Positions 9,903 through 18,008 of a stretch of 64,000 nucleotides of DNA are shown here, in pieces. Numbering within the stretch: position 1 is the first letter of the stretch; each line of letters opens with the position of its first letter. The stretch spans positions 1,302,001 to 1,366,000 of the forward strand of contig NZ_CP073586.1 in NCBI RefSeq assembly GCF_022267555.1. Direction: 5' to 3'. The position numbers were made by a program, and so were the translations under genes. The notes below the pieces were generated by a model. That model made no database searches and had not been told where the DNA came from. It saw only the letters and a program-made list of their open reading frames with translations. This stretch comes from Proteiniphilum propionicum (GTDB lineage Bacteria; Bacteroidota; Bacteroidia; Bacteroidales; Dysgonomonadaceae).

Positions 9903-9964
9903 TACATTTACGGACTAAATAGCAAATAAATTTGTATAATATTTATATAAATAGTACATTTACG
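9903..9964. promoter_or_regulatory. Divergent promoter/operator region between efflux operon and MarR gene
   Basis: A plus-strand Bacteroidota -7 box, TAAATTTG, lies at 9927-9934, about 45 bp before the regulator start. A 10-bp direct repeat, TACATTTACG, occurs at 9903-9912 and 9955-9964 and brackets that box with a 52-bp period (about five helical turns). The repeat is a plausible operator for the adjacent regulator, but this is inference. The minus-strand promoter is not clear. Confidence 0.5.
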
Positions 9965-9980
9965 TCTATAATTGTATTAT

Positions 9981-10604
9981 ATGAGGACAAAAAAAATATT
10001 ATTGGGAATTATTGATGAACTGGAAAAGTTTGAGAATACGCTCTCGAATGATGATACACCGGAAATTGACGATTTTATACTATATTTATGTAGCAAAAAT
10101 GTTGATCTTCGAACTTCAGCCGAAGTCCAGATAGCTCAACAGATTAGCCTGTTGCACCGCTATTCCAAATTTTATGTAAAAAAATTGCTGAAAAATTCTC
10201 TATTGCAGACGATGGATGAATATACCTATCTGATTTCGCTCTTGAATTGTGAAAGCCTCTCCAAAACGGAGTTAAACAACATGAATGCAATGGAGAAGAC
10301 ATCTGGTAATGAAGTTATAAACCGGCTGCTTAGAAAAGAGCTGATAGATCAACGTCGTGATGAGGCTGACAGACGGAGTATGCGTGTTTTTATTACCGGA
10401 AAGGGACGAAATGAGCTTATTACTATCTTCCCTGATTTGAAAAAAAGTGCTTTTTTATTGTCTTATCCTCTTTCGCCGAAACAAAAAGGACTGTTTGCCG
10501 GTATACAGAAAGAGCTCTGCTCTTTTCATCAACGAATATTCATGAGTGGCAAAGAAAAGAGTTTGGATGAGATTGTAGCAGAGCTTGACAGCGCCTCTGA
10601 TTAG
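9981..10604 (+). CDS. MarR-family transcriptional regulator
   Basis: The ATG at 9981 is chosen over an in-frame TTG at 9972. The product is about 207 aa. The winged helix-turn-helix lies at about residues 80-155: SLSKTELNNMNAMEKTSG is the recognition-helix region and RRDEADRRSMRVFITGKGR is the characteristic MarR wing (DxRSxxVxLTxKG). It is longer than usual at the N-terminus, where about 70 extra residues are predicted helical. It is divergent from the tripartite efflux operon and most likely represses it until a toxic compound binds. The last codons and 3' flank are partly duplicated downstream (see the repeat at 10593-10694). Confidence 0.9.
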   Translation: MRTKKILLGIIDELEKFENTLSNDDTPEIDDFILYLCSKNVDLRTSAEVQIAQQISLLHRYSKFYVKKLLKNSLLQTMDEYTYLISLLNCESLSKTELNNMNAMEKTSGNEVINRLLRKELIDQRRDEADRRSMRVFITGKGRNELITIFPDLKKSAFLLSYPLSPKQKGLFAGIQKELCSFHQRIFMSGKEKSLDEIVAELDSASD

Positions 10605-10694
10605 AAGACAGCAGGGGAATACAGAAATGTTCTTTTTTGTAAAAATAGCTTACCATGTTAACAAGGCTTCTGATTAGAAGGCAACAGGGAATAC
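10593..10694 (+). repeat. Imperfect direct repeat of the MarR gene 3' end
   Basis: About 30 bp covering the last codons and stop of the regulator gene (10593-10622) recurs at 10666-10694 with three differences and one deleted base. Each copy contains GATTAGAAG and ends GGGAATAC. The second copy has a CTTCT-GATT-AGAAG stem and leads into a small 6-bp hairpin (10683-10699) followed by T-rich sequence, which may serve as a weak terminator between the converging genes. Confidence 0.6.
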
Positions 10695-10715
10695 CTGTTT
10701 TGTCAGGGATCATTT

Positions 10716-11396
10716 TTATTTTACAGCTCTTATTATCTCCCGTTTTCCAGGAGGCCCCGGAAGGCGCTCCACAAAAAAACCGGATACTTGAAGCATTCTC
10801 CTGACAGACCCCTTAGCGCAATAGGTGGTGAGTACAGCTCCGCAGTTGCTGAGTGAATAGAGGGTGTCGAAAATTTCCTGTGTCCACATTTCTGGCTGCT
10901 TCTCAGGTGCGAAGGCATCGTAATAGATCACGTCAAATGTTTGATGTGGCCGAAAATCCGGGAGTTCTTGAACATCAATCAGAAGTTTATTAAGTGTAAA
11001 GTCTGGGGTTATTTCTGTTGGGGTATTCCAAGGCGAATTGTGTAGACTTATAAACACTTCATTTTGGGTTGGGGCCAGAATCCTGCTGTAGTTTAATTTC
11101 TCAGCATTTATAACCGGGAGTGGGTAGAGCTCAAAAGTTGTGTAATTTACCTTTCTGTTCTTTTTTTCGCTGTCCAGGAGAGTCATGAAAGCATTCAGGC
11201 CCGTGCCGAACCCAATTTCCAGGAGGTTGACCGTCTGCTTATCGCAATAATTGAGCCCGGCATTGATGTATATATGGCCCGACTCCTGAATGGCACCGTG
11301 CGTGGAGTGGTAATGTTCATTCAGTTCAGGCACAAACAGTGTGTGCGATCCATCTTTAGTTGTTTCAATAATGGCCTTCATATATTTATCTGACAA
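10716..11396 (-). CDS. mnmD: tRNA (mnm5s2U34) methyltransferase MnmD-like (DUF752), stand-alone
   Basis: A 226-aa SAM-dependent methyltransferase matching the MnmC N-terminal domain alone, the usual form in Bacteroidota (MnmD). It methylates the aminomethyl group at wobble uridine 34 of tRNAs for Lys, Glu and Gln. The glycine-rich SAM motif is LLEIGFGTGLNAF (about residues 59-71), followed by the family block DVIYYDAFAPEKQPEMW, which contains the catalytic-region DAF. A start five codons downstream (MKAIIE) is equally possible. It converges with the MarR gene and is divergent from the zinc transport genes. It appears to be monocistronic. Confidence 0.88.
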   Translation of the reverse strand: MSDKYMKAIIETTKDGSHTLFVPELNEHYHSTHGAIQESGHIYINAGLNYCDKQTVNLLEIGFGTGLNAFMTLLDSEKKNRKVNYTTFELYPLPVINAEKLNYSRILAPTQNEVFISLHNSPWNTPTEITPDFTLNKLLIDVQELPDFRPHQTFDVIYYDAFAPEKQPEMWTQEIFDTLYSLSNCGAVLTTYCAKGSVRRMLQVSGFFVERLPGPPGKREIIRAVK

Positions 11397-11591
11397 ACAA
11401 AATTAGGAAATCTTTGTTTACTATTTCATCCTCGGGTGAATTTTTTTAATTTTGTATTTAAATGGCCTGAAGTCGTGTGTTACTTAATACATATTGGCAG
11501 ATTGAGGTTTTGCTAAAATTATTTTTAGTTCTGCAGGATAAGAAAAACAGGCAATCAGGTGATTTACACTACAAAGAAATAATTTAATCGG

Positions 11592-12479
11592 ATGAATAAA
11601 TATCTTTGCATTATTTTGATTTTTACGCTTGCTCAGGCATGTAACTCAGCTTCTAAAAGAGGTGAAGCTGATAATAAAAGGGTGTTGACTGTTACTATTG
11701 AACCCCAGCGTTACTTTCTTGATCAGATTGTTGGTGACGCGTTTACCATTAATACACTGGTCCCACCCGGAACAAGTCCCGAGACATATGAACCTGCACC
11801 ATCGGTTATGATTGAGATGGGGAAAAGCATTCTCTATTTTAAGGTGGGAAATCTGGGGTTTGAAAATGCGTGGACGGCACGCTTATCCAGCAACAACCCA
11901 GATGTGGGTATTGTGGATTGTTCTGCCGGAATAGAATTAATGGGCGGGCATGATCATAGCCACTCAGATGAGGATAGCCATTTGCACGGCGCCATGGATC
12001 CCCACGTGTGGTCATCACCAAGGGCTGTGAAGATTTTTACAGGGAACATGTTAGATGCTATTGTAAATGTTGATACTGAGAACGAAGAGCTGTATCTCTC
12101 CAAATTTGAAAAACTATCTGATAAAATTGACAGGACAGACAGCCTTATTCGTAACCTGTTACAGCATACGCCTTCCCGGTCGTTTATCATATACCATCCC
12201 GCACTGGGCTATTTCGCAAAGGATTACGGCCTTCGTCAATACAGTGTTGAGTTCGAAGGTAAGAGCCCCTCTCCCTCGCAGATTAAGGATCTGATAGACA
12301 TTGCAAGGAGGGAGAAGATAAACACAATTTTTATTCAACGTGGCTTTGATATTAAAAATGCTGAGGTGATTGCAAAAGAGATCAACGCAAAAGTATTTGA
12401 GATTGACCCGTTGAAGTATGAGTGGGATGAGGAACTGCTTCGTATTGCATCTATCTTAGCACGTGAAACCGATGAATAA
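11592..12479 (+). CDS. znuA: Zinc-type ABC transporter substrate-binding lipoprotein (ZnuA/TroA family)
   Basis: A 295-aa cluster A-I metal-binding lipoprotein (signal MNKYLCIILIFTLAQACNS, Cys at about 17). Metal ligands of the family are visible: YFLDQIVG then PPGTSPETYEP (first His replaced by a local Tyr/Pro context), a His/Asp-rich loop GGHDHSHSDEDSHLHG (about 119-134), DPHVWSSPR, and YHPALGYFAKDYGL with a conserved His. The His-rich loop is characteristic of zinc rather than manganese binders. The stop overlaps the start of the ATPase gene. No permease gene follows in this window. Confidence 0.88.
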   Translation: MNKYLCIILIFTLAQACNSASKRGEADNKRVLTVTIEPQRYFLDQIVGDAFTINTLVPPGTSPETYEPAPSVMIEMGKSILYFKVGNLGFENAWTARLSSNNPDVGIVDCSAGIELMGGHDHSHSDEDSHLHGAMDPHVWSSPRAVKIFTGNMLDAIVNVDTENEELYLSKFEKLSDKIDRTDSLIRNLLQHTPSRSFIIYHPALGYFAKDYGLRQYSVEFEGKSPSPSQIKDLIDIARREKINTIFIQRGFDIKNAEVIAKEINAKVFEIDPLKYEWDEELLRIASILARETDE

Positions 12480-13263
12480 ACTGATAGAAATATCGAATCT
12501 TACGGTTGGCTATGATAACAAACCGAAAGTACTGACGGATGTGTCAGTTACTATTTACGGTGGCGACTTCCTTGGTATTATCGGCCCAAATGGCGGTGGA
12601 AAGACTACACTGTTGAAAGCGATACTGGGATTATTAAAGCCATATTCGGGAACAATCAGTTTCTTTGAAAACGGGAAAAAGGTACCTTCTATTAATATGG
12701 GCTATCTGCCTCAGATAAACCAGATTGATAAGAAATTTCCTATCTCTGTGTCGGAAGTGATCTTGTCGGGACTGACTCCCCCGAAGCACCTTTTAAGTAG
12801 ATTCAGGCTGGAAGAGAGGCAGAGCGTGAGAAGGGTGGCCGAACGTCTTGGTATAGACCATCTTTTAAAACGTGCCATAGGAGAGCTGTCTGGTGGCCAG
12901 CTGCAGCGTGTGTTGCTTGGAAGGGCAATAATTGACAATCCGAAACTGATTATTCTGGATGAGCCCAGTACTTACGTGGATAAATTTTTTGAAAGTAATT
13001 TTTACAAGCTTTTAGGTGAAATAAATAAAGATATTGCCATTGTGCTGGTATCGCACGATGTGGGAACTATACTCTCTCTCGTGAAAAATATCGCCTGCGT
13101 GAACCAGGGGCTACATTATCATCCGGGTACAGATATATCGCAGGAGTGGCTTGCAGGTGCCTATGAGTCCTGTCCTATAGAAATACTTGGGCACGGCACG
13201 CTCCCGCACAGGGTGCTTATGAATCATGACCATGTGGAAAATGATTTGCATTCCAACGATTAG
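12472..13263 (+). CDS. znuC: Metal ABC transporter ATPase (ZnuC-like)
   Basis: A roughly 263-aa ATPase. The ATG at 12472 overlaps the znuA stop by 8 bp, which implies translational coupling and is preferred over a GTG at 12463. Walker A is GPNGGGKTT, the signature is LSGGQLQRVLLGRA and Walker B is LIILDEPSTYVD. The family-typical MGYLPQ Q-loop is present. The C-terminus holds a histidine-containing tail (HGTLPHRVLMNHDHVEND), common in zinc transporters. The cognate membrane permease (ZnuB) is not next door. The next gene is asd on the opposite strand, so the transporter must use a permease encoded elsewhere or is incomplete. Confidence 0.88.
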   Translation: MNKLIEISNLTVGYDNKPKVLTDVSVTIYGGDFLGIIGPNGGGKTTLLKAILGLLKPYSGTISFFENGKKVPSINMGYLPQINQIDKKFPISVSEVILSGLTPPKHLLSRFRLEERQSVRRVAERLGIDHLLKRAIGELSGGQLQRVLLGRAIIDNPKLIILDEPSTYVDKFFESNFYKLLGEINKDIAIVLVSHDVGTILSLVKNIACVNQGLHYHPGTDISQEWLAGAYESCPIEILGHGTLPHRVLMNHDHVENDLHSND

Positions 13264-13294
13264 ATAACTGGCCTAAATGAAAAATTTCAACTCT

Positions 13295-14296
13295 CTAACT
13301 ATGTTTGATAAGATACTCCGCTATCTGCACGGCATTTAGCGCTGCTCCCTTTCTTATCTGGTCTGAAACGCTCCAGAAGCTTAATCCTTTTTCATTGGTT
13401 AGATCCTTGCGGATGCGTCCAACATAAACTGGGTCTTTACCTGTAAGGCCCAGCGGCATTGGATATTCCTTGTTTGCCGGATTGTCGATAACTACAATAC
13501 CGTCGGCATTGTTGAATGCCTCCAGTGCTTCATCAACAGACACAGTACGTTCGGTTTCAATCCAAATAGCCTCGGAATGCGCACGCATTACCGGTACACG
13601 GACACAGGTAGCGCTTACTTCTATGTCAGAATGCATGATCTTTCGGGTTTCGTTGTACATCTTCATCTCCTCTTTTGTATAGCCGTTTTCGGTGAAAACG
13701 TCTATCTGAGGGATCAGATTGTAGGCCAGCTGATAAGCAAATTTGGATACTGTTGGCTCTTCACCGTTCACCAGCTGTTTGTGCTGATTTTCCAGTTCCT
13801 GCATGGCGGCAGCTCCCGCACCCGATGCAGCCTGATAGGTAGCTACATGCACTTTTTTGATGTGGGCTATCTTTTCAATTGCCTGTAAAGATACTACTAA
13901 CTGAGCGGTAGTACAGTTTGGGTTGGCTATGATGCCCAAGGGGTGGTTCAAAGCATCCTCTCCGTTCACCTCAGGAACAACAAGAGGCACTTCGTCATGC
14001 ATGCGGAAAGCGCTGGAGTTGTCAATCATAATGGTTCCGTGTCTGGTGATGGTTCCGGCAAATTCAAGAGAGGTGCCTCCGCCTGCAGTGACAAATGCTA
14101 TATCAACTCCTTTGAAGTCGTCGTTGTGCTTCAATTCTTTTACTTTAATAGATTTGCCTTTGAAAGTATATGATGTACCGGCACTTCTTGAAGAACCGAA
14201 TAATATCAACTCGTCCAGGGGGAAGTTTCTTTCTTCCAACACTCGGAGCAGCTCCTGGCCTACAGCTCCACTAGTGCCTACAATAGCTGTCTTCAT
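13295..14296 (-). CDS. asd: Aspartate-semialdehyde dehydrogenase
   Basis: A 333-aa enzyme of normal length. It reduces beta-aspartyl phosphate to aspartate semialdehyde, the branch point to lysine/diaminopimelate, threonine and methionine. The NADP-binding start is [20 protein letters not shown]. The catalytic Cys lies in [12 protein letters not shown] (about residue 129), the loop is [16 protein letters not shown] and the substrate Arg/His region is [15 protein letters not shown] with catalytic His. It is the last gene of a probable operon read from queD. It converges with znuC with about 30 bp between the stops. Confidence 0.96.
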   Translation of the reverse strand: MKTAIVGTSGAVGQELLRVLEERNFPLDELILFGSSRSAGTSYTFKGKSIKVKELKHNDDFKGVDIAFVTAGGGTSLEFAGTITRHGTIMIDNSSAFRMHDEVPLVVPEVNGEDALNHPLGIIANPNCTTAQLVVSLQAIEKIAHIKKVHVATYQAASGAGAAAMQELENQHKQLVNGEEPTVSKFAYQLAYNLIPQIDVFTENGYTKEEMKMYNETRKIMHSDIEVSATCVRVPVMRAHSEAIWIETERTVSVDEALEAFNNADGIVVIDNPANKEYPMPLGLTGKDPVYVGRIRKDLTNEKGLSFWSVSDQIRKGAALNAVQIAEYLIKHS

Positions 14297-14351
14297 TTTA
14301 GTAGTTATTTAAAAAATGGAATTGCAAAGATATAAAAAAGAGGGTAAGGAA

Positions 14352-14825
14352 TTATTTTATTGCCACTTTCTTTGTGATTTTACCGATTTTTATTATATAA
14401 TACCCTCTTGGAAGGGCTAGTGTATATTCATTTGTACCAGCGTTTATACGCCTGTTGTAAACTTTTACACCCATTATGTTAAATATCTCCAGCAGGCTGT
14501 TTTCTGGAAGATTTTCTATTTTTAAACGGTTTTCAACCAGCTTGATTATTGTTTCATCCTGTGACTCTTCCTTTTCATTAAGTCGGTTTAGATTCTCTTT
14601 TTGGGCATTACCTGTGATATTCCAGCCGGAGTTATTCTTTTGTGCCTCAGTTATAACAATCTTACCGCTATCTTCTTTTATTGGCTTCTTATGGATAAAA
14701 CGGCGGGTATTGTCTTTTCGTGATTCCATCTCTGCAGCCCAATTCGAGCTCTCCTGTGCATCTAAAGTGAAAACAGGCCAGCAAATTAGATATGTCGCCA
14801 TTATTATGGAACCGATTATCTTCAT
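14352..14825 (-). CDS. Small secreted protein with type IX secretion C-terminal domain
   Basis: The start at 14825 (MKIIGSIIMATYLICWPVFTLDA) gives a signal peptide and a 157-aa product. An ATG 63 bp further upstream only adds a non-signal stretch. The last 75 residues or so form a T9SS type A sorting domain: LEIFNIMGVKVYNRRI, then a TLALPRGYYIIKIG strand and a basic end KKVAIK. The stretch between signal and sorting domain is short, polar and low in complexity (many Lys, Asn and Glu), with no recognisable enzyme. It is therefore predicted to be exported by the Por machinery and anchored to or released from the surface. It sits between rnz and asd in one orientation. Confidence 0.8.
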   Translation of the reverse strand: MKIIGSIIMATYLICWPVFTLDAQESSNWAAEMESRKDNTRRFIHKKPIKEDSGKIVITEAQKNNSGWNITGNAQKENLNRLNEKEESQDETIIKLVENRLKIENLPENSLLEIFNIMGVKVYNRRINAGTNEYTLALPRGYYIIKIGKITKKVAIK

Positions 14826-14906
14826 AGAGTGATGTTTGCTCACAAAATTAGAGAAAATATGTGAACAAACCAGTCGATCCCGGAACAATACTGCATTCGT
14901 CTTCCT

Positions 14907-15821
14907 TTATATTTCAAAAATTTTTCCTTCAATGGCAAGTTCAGTGTTGGGGAATACTGTAATAGCTTCTTTCAAAAGTATCCCAAGCTCGTTGTATCGG
15001 GACGAGTAATGTCCTATGATCAGTTTTTTTACATTTGAGGCCTTGGCAATTTCGGCAGCCTGACGTGCGGTGGAGTGGAAGGTTTCCCCGGCCCGGACAA
15101 GTTCACTTTCGGCAAATGTTGCCTCGTGGTAAAGCAAATCAACATTCTCGATGTAGGGAATTATCTCCGGACTGTAAGCTGTATCGGAGCAGTAGGCATA
15201 CTTTCGTGACGGAGTGCCGGGGTTGGTGAGCAGCTCGTTTTTTACCAACGTTCCATCTGGTGTAACAAAATCAGCTCCCTCTTTAATATCTCTTATCTGG
15301 CTGACAGGGATGGAATAGAAATCTATCATTTCACGAATGATATGCCTTGGCGACTCCTTTACTTCAAAAATAAAGCCGTTGGTGTGAATACGGTGTTTCA
15401 GCGGGAAAGAAAAAACACGAATAGACCTGTTTTCGAAAATCTGTTCATGGCTATCGGGATTCAGGGGTATAATGTTAATCTTAAATGACAGGTGTCTTCC
15501 CATATATAGCAGGAAAGGGTTTAACAAAAAATCGATCTCTTTGTGGGCATATATATTCAGATCGCCTGTCCTGCCCAGCATGCTGAGTGTTGAGAGCAAT
15601 CCTGGAAGCCCGAATATATGGTCACCGTGAAGGTGTGAGATGAAAACGCTGTGAAGCTTGCTCATTCGTGTTTTGAACTTCCGCATTTGAAGCTGCGTCC
15701 CTTCGCCACAATCAACCATGAAAAGCTTTTCATTCACATCTATAAGTTGTGAGGGAGGGTTATGCAGAGTTGTGGGCATAGCCGATCCGCAGCCCAATAT
15801 GGTTAAATGGAAATTTGTCAT
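14907..15821 (-). CDS. rnz: Ribonuclease Z (tRNA 3' endonuclease)
   Basis: A 304-aa metallo-beta-lactamase-fold enzyme that trims tRNA 3' trailers. This is useful here, since the tRNA-Lys in this window has no encoded CCA. The zinc motif is FISHLHGDHIFGLPG (HxHxDH, about 60-74), with additional ligands in YCSDTAYSPE and in IIGHYSSRY, and the flexible-arm region between. The N-terminal TILGCGSAMPT is typical. The start codon lies 1 bp after the queE stop, implying one operon. The length is standard for the short bacterial form. Confidence 0.96.
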   Translation of the reverse strand: MTNFHLTILGCGSAMPTTLHNPPSQLIDVNEKLFMVDCGEGTQLQMRKFKTRMSKLHSVFISHLHGDHIFGLPGLLSTLSMLGRTGDLNIYAHKEIDFLLNPFLLYMGRHLSFKINIIPLNPDSHEQIFENRSIRVFSFPLKHRIHTNGFIFEVKESPRHIIREMIDFYSIPVSQIRDIKEGADFVTPDGTLVKNELLTNPGTPSRKYAYCSDTAYSPEIIPYIENVDLLYHEATFAESELVRAGETFHSTARQAAEIAKASNVKKLIIGHYSSRYNELGILLKEAITVFPNTELAIEGKIFEI

Positions 15822-15822
15822 A

Positions 15823-16404
15823 TCAGGGTATACCGATAAGCTTATGCGTTTGAAGACTCAATGCCCATAAAGGGTTTTCCTTAATGAGTGATATGCAATA
15901 ATCCACATTCTCCTTAATGATGTTGTTATTATCGAAGACTGGACTCAGCAGATATCTATCTGTCTTGGGAAGAATAGATATATCGGGTAATGGATCCCCC
16001 TTTTTGATGGGGAAACGCAATTCATCAACCTCGGGAATAAGATCTCTGATTTTCTCGAAATTTTGTTTTGGGCTGCATGAAATATAATCGATCCCGGCAG
16101 GCACCTTTTTTGTTCCGTTGGTCTCTATCGCCTGTAAGTATCCTTTTTCCTTAAAGAAGGCAACAACATCATCCGTAAGTTGCAGTGTGGGCTCACCTCC
16201 GGTCCAGATGATCCATCTGCATCCATATTTTCCTATTGTGCTCAGTACCTCTTCAGGTGACATTTTTATTCCCTGCTCAAACTCAGTGTCACAGAAGCTA
16301 CAATTCAGATTGCATTTAGCCAGTCGGATAAAGATAGATGCTTGTCCGGCCCGGCCGCCCTCTCCCTGGAGCGAGTAGAATATTTCATTTACTGTCAGGT
16401 TCAT
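15823..16404 (-). CDS. queE: 7-carboxy-7-deazaguanine synthase QueE
   Basis: A radical SAM enzyme that converts 6-carboxytetrahydropterin to 7-carboxy-7-deazaguanine in queuosine synthesis. The start at 16404 (MNLTVNEIFYSLQGEG) is chosen because the family's N-terminus begins there; a longer frame upstream only overlaps queD. The [4Fe-4S] motif is AKCNLNCSFCDTEF (CX3CX2C form, about residues 32-40). The GGEPTLQ motif (SAM binding) follows at about 69-75. The product is about 193 aa. It overlaps the 3' end of queD by 20 bp and is followed 1 bp later by rnz. Confidence 0.95.
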   Translation of the reverse strand: MNLTVNEIFYSLQGEGGRAGQASIFIRLAKCNLNCSFCDTEFEQGIKMSPEEVLSTIGKYGCRWIIWTGGEPTLQLTDDVVAFFKEKGYLQAIETNGTKKVPAGIDYISCSPKQNFEKIRDLIPEVDELRFPIKKGDPLPDISILPKTDRYLLSPVFDNNNIIKENVDYCISLIKENPLWALSLQTHKLIGIP

Positions 16405-16750
16405 AGATTGCTGATGTTTTAGGCGTCTCACTTACCTCAACAGCGTATAGTTCAGGTATCCGTGGTTTGAAAACCTCGTAGAGCATTTTTGCCAGATTTT
16501 CTGCAGACGAGTTGAGCGGTGAAAGTATATCGTTGAGATTCCGGTGATCTAATGTTTTATTAATGTACTCTTTCACGATTTTCAGTTCGTTATAATCCCT
16601 TACAAAGCCTTGCTCATTCAGATCTTTTGAACGGAGATGAATGGTAACAACATAGTTGTGCCCGTGAACACGGCTGCAGGGGTGATCGTCGCGCAAGCCA
16701 AACAGTGAGTGTGCTGCCGAGAAAGAAAATTTTTTACTTATCTTATACAT
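16385..16750 (-). CDS. queD: 6-carboxy-5,6,7,8-tetrahydropterin synthase QueD
   Basis: A 121-aa enzyme that makes 6-carboxytetrahydropterin from dihydroneopterin triphosphate in the queuosine/deazapurine pathway. The zinc-binding histidines are in FSAAHSLFGLRDDHPCSRVHGHNYVV (AH, then HGHNY). The catalytic Cys is in DDHPCSRVHGH. LDHRNLND and the C-terminal EVSETPKTSAIYE, with a conserved Glu, complete the active site. It is the first gene of the queD-queE-rnz-T9SS-asd string. About 130 bp upstream, before the next gene on the same strand, would hold its promoter. Confidence 0.96.
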   Translation of the reverse strand: MYKISKKFSFSAAHSLFGLRDDHPCSRVHGHNYVVTIHLRSKDLNEQGFVRDYNELKIVKEYINKTLDHRNLNDILSPLNSSAENLAKMLYEVFKPRIPELYAVEVSETPKTSAIYEPDSK

Positions 16751-16883
16751 TGAAATTTCAGATTTTTATCTTTTTACTGCCACTGGCATTAATTAGGGCG
16801 TTTCCTTTCTATGGTTATGTCAGGGCGACTTGTTACAATATTACCTTTTTACTTTTCCGCCTTCTCAGAAACATCTTTCATAG

Positions 16884-18008
16884 TCAGTTTTTTAATCTTA
16901 AGTGAGTCCTGAGAGGATAGTGATCAGAATATTTAATTTTATCAACCTTTGTGGCGTAGGCATATATATTTGTACTGTGCAAAATATAATCTATACGAAA
17001 GAGGAATAAATCCTCATGATAAGTGATACCCGGTCCAAAAGCGGTGGAGACGTAAGCATCTTTCAAACCCTTCTTCATCTGACTGTATGCATACGAAATG
17101 GGAGTATCGTTAAAATCACCGCAGATGATAGTCCCCCGGGCATCCTGTGCATCGATTAACCGTTTCACCTTTTCTACTTGATTCACTCGCATTCTGTAAG
17201 CTCCGCCCAGTTTCGCCCTGATGTTAGTGGTTACCTGTTCCAGTTTCACCGAATCGGAGTTCTGAAGGAAATCGCTGTAAAGTTTTTTATCTTCATCTTT
17301 AATGCTGTTTGATTCCAGGTGCACATTGGCAACGGCATATCTCGCTCCGTCAATATTAATAGTATATATAGCAGCCCCGTTGTAAGAGGACTCAAATACT
17401 ACCTCTTGGGTTTTCTCTATCGGGTATTTTGAGAAACATGCCAGCCCGAAGATATGATATTTCCCGGAAGATTCCAAACCTGTAACCGAACGATAGGGGT
17501 ATTTATTTAGTATACGATTCACGTCGCGTTGCGAGAAAATGGACTGTCCCGTTTTGCTTACCAGGTACTCCTGCAGACAAACTATGTCGGCGTCGGTGCT
17601 GGAGATATAATCCAAGATTGGGTGGTCAGTTGTATTCTTGTTTCTCTCTTCAGGAAATCCCTGCACATTATATGTAAGAACCTTAATTGTATTCTCAGGG
17701 ACTTTAGGAGATTTAATATTCAAGGGGAAAAATGTAGTTACAGGCTTATGGCATAGCATAATGGCTGCCAGGGAAACAAAAGCTAGCTTCCATTTCGAGA
17801 AAATGATCCAAAATGCAAGGTATCCGGCATTTAAAAAAAATATAATTCCGAATCCCAGCCCTATGTAAGAGAATAGGTTTGTTTTCAGTGGAGAAATATT
17901 CCATGAGAGGAATGAGCTGAAAAGCAAGATTATAGCTACCACGTTAGTGGCAAAAATAATCCACTTTACAACCTCTTTGAATGTTGGCTTTTTATTTCTT
18001 GCTGGCAT
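16884..18008 (-). CDS. Endonuclease/exonuclease/phosphatase family membrane protein
   Basis: A 374-aa protein. Three hydrophobic segments in the first 95 residues anchor it in the inner membrane. The rest is an EEP (DNase I-like) domain: TYNVQGFPEER (about 111-121), DIVCLQEYL with the metal-binding Glu, CGDFNDTPISYAY and the terminal SDHYPLRTHL with catalytic Asp-His. This architecture is common in Bacteroidales and of unknown substrate (phosphodiester or phospholipid head group). It overlaps the downstream end of the rhomboid gene by 17 bp, so it is translationally coupled and co-transcribed with the two rhomboid proteases. Confidence 0.88.
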   Translation of the reverse strand: MPARNKKPTFKEVVKWIIFATNVVAIILLFSSFLSWNISPLKTNLFSYIGLGFGIIFFLNAGYLAFWIIFSKWKLAFVSLAAIMLCHKPVTTFFPLNIKSPKVPENTIKVLTYNVQGFPEERNKNTTDHPILDYISSTDADIVCLQEYLVSKTGQSIFSQRDVNRILNKYPYRSVTGLESSGKYHIFGLACFSKYPIEKTQEVVFESSYNGAAIYTINIDGARYAVANVHLESNSIKDEDKKLYSDFLQNSDSVKLEQVTTNIRAKLGGAYRMRVNQVEKVKRLIDAQDARGTIICGDFNDTPISYAYSQMKKGLKDAYVSTAFGPGITYHEDLFLFRIDYILHSTNIYAYATKVDKIKYSDHYPLRTHLRLKN

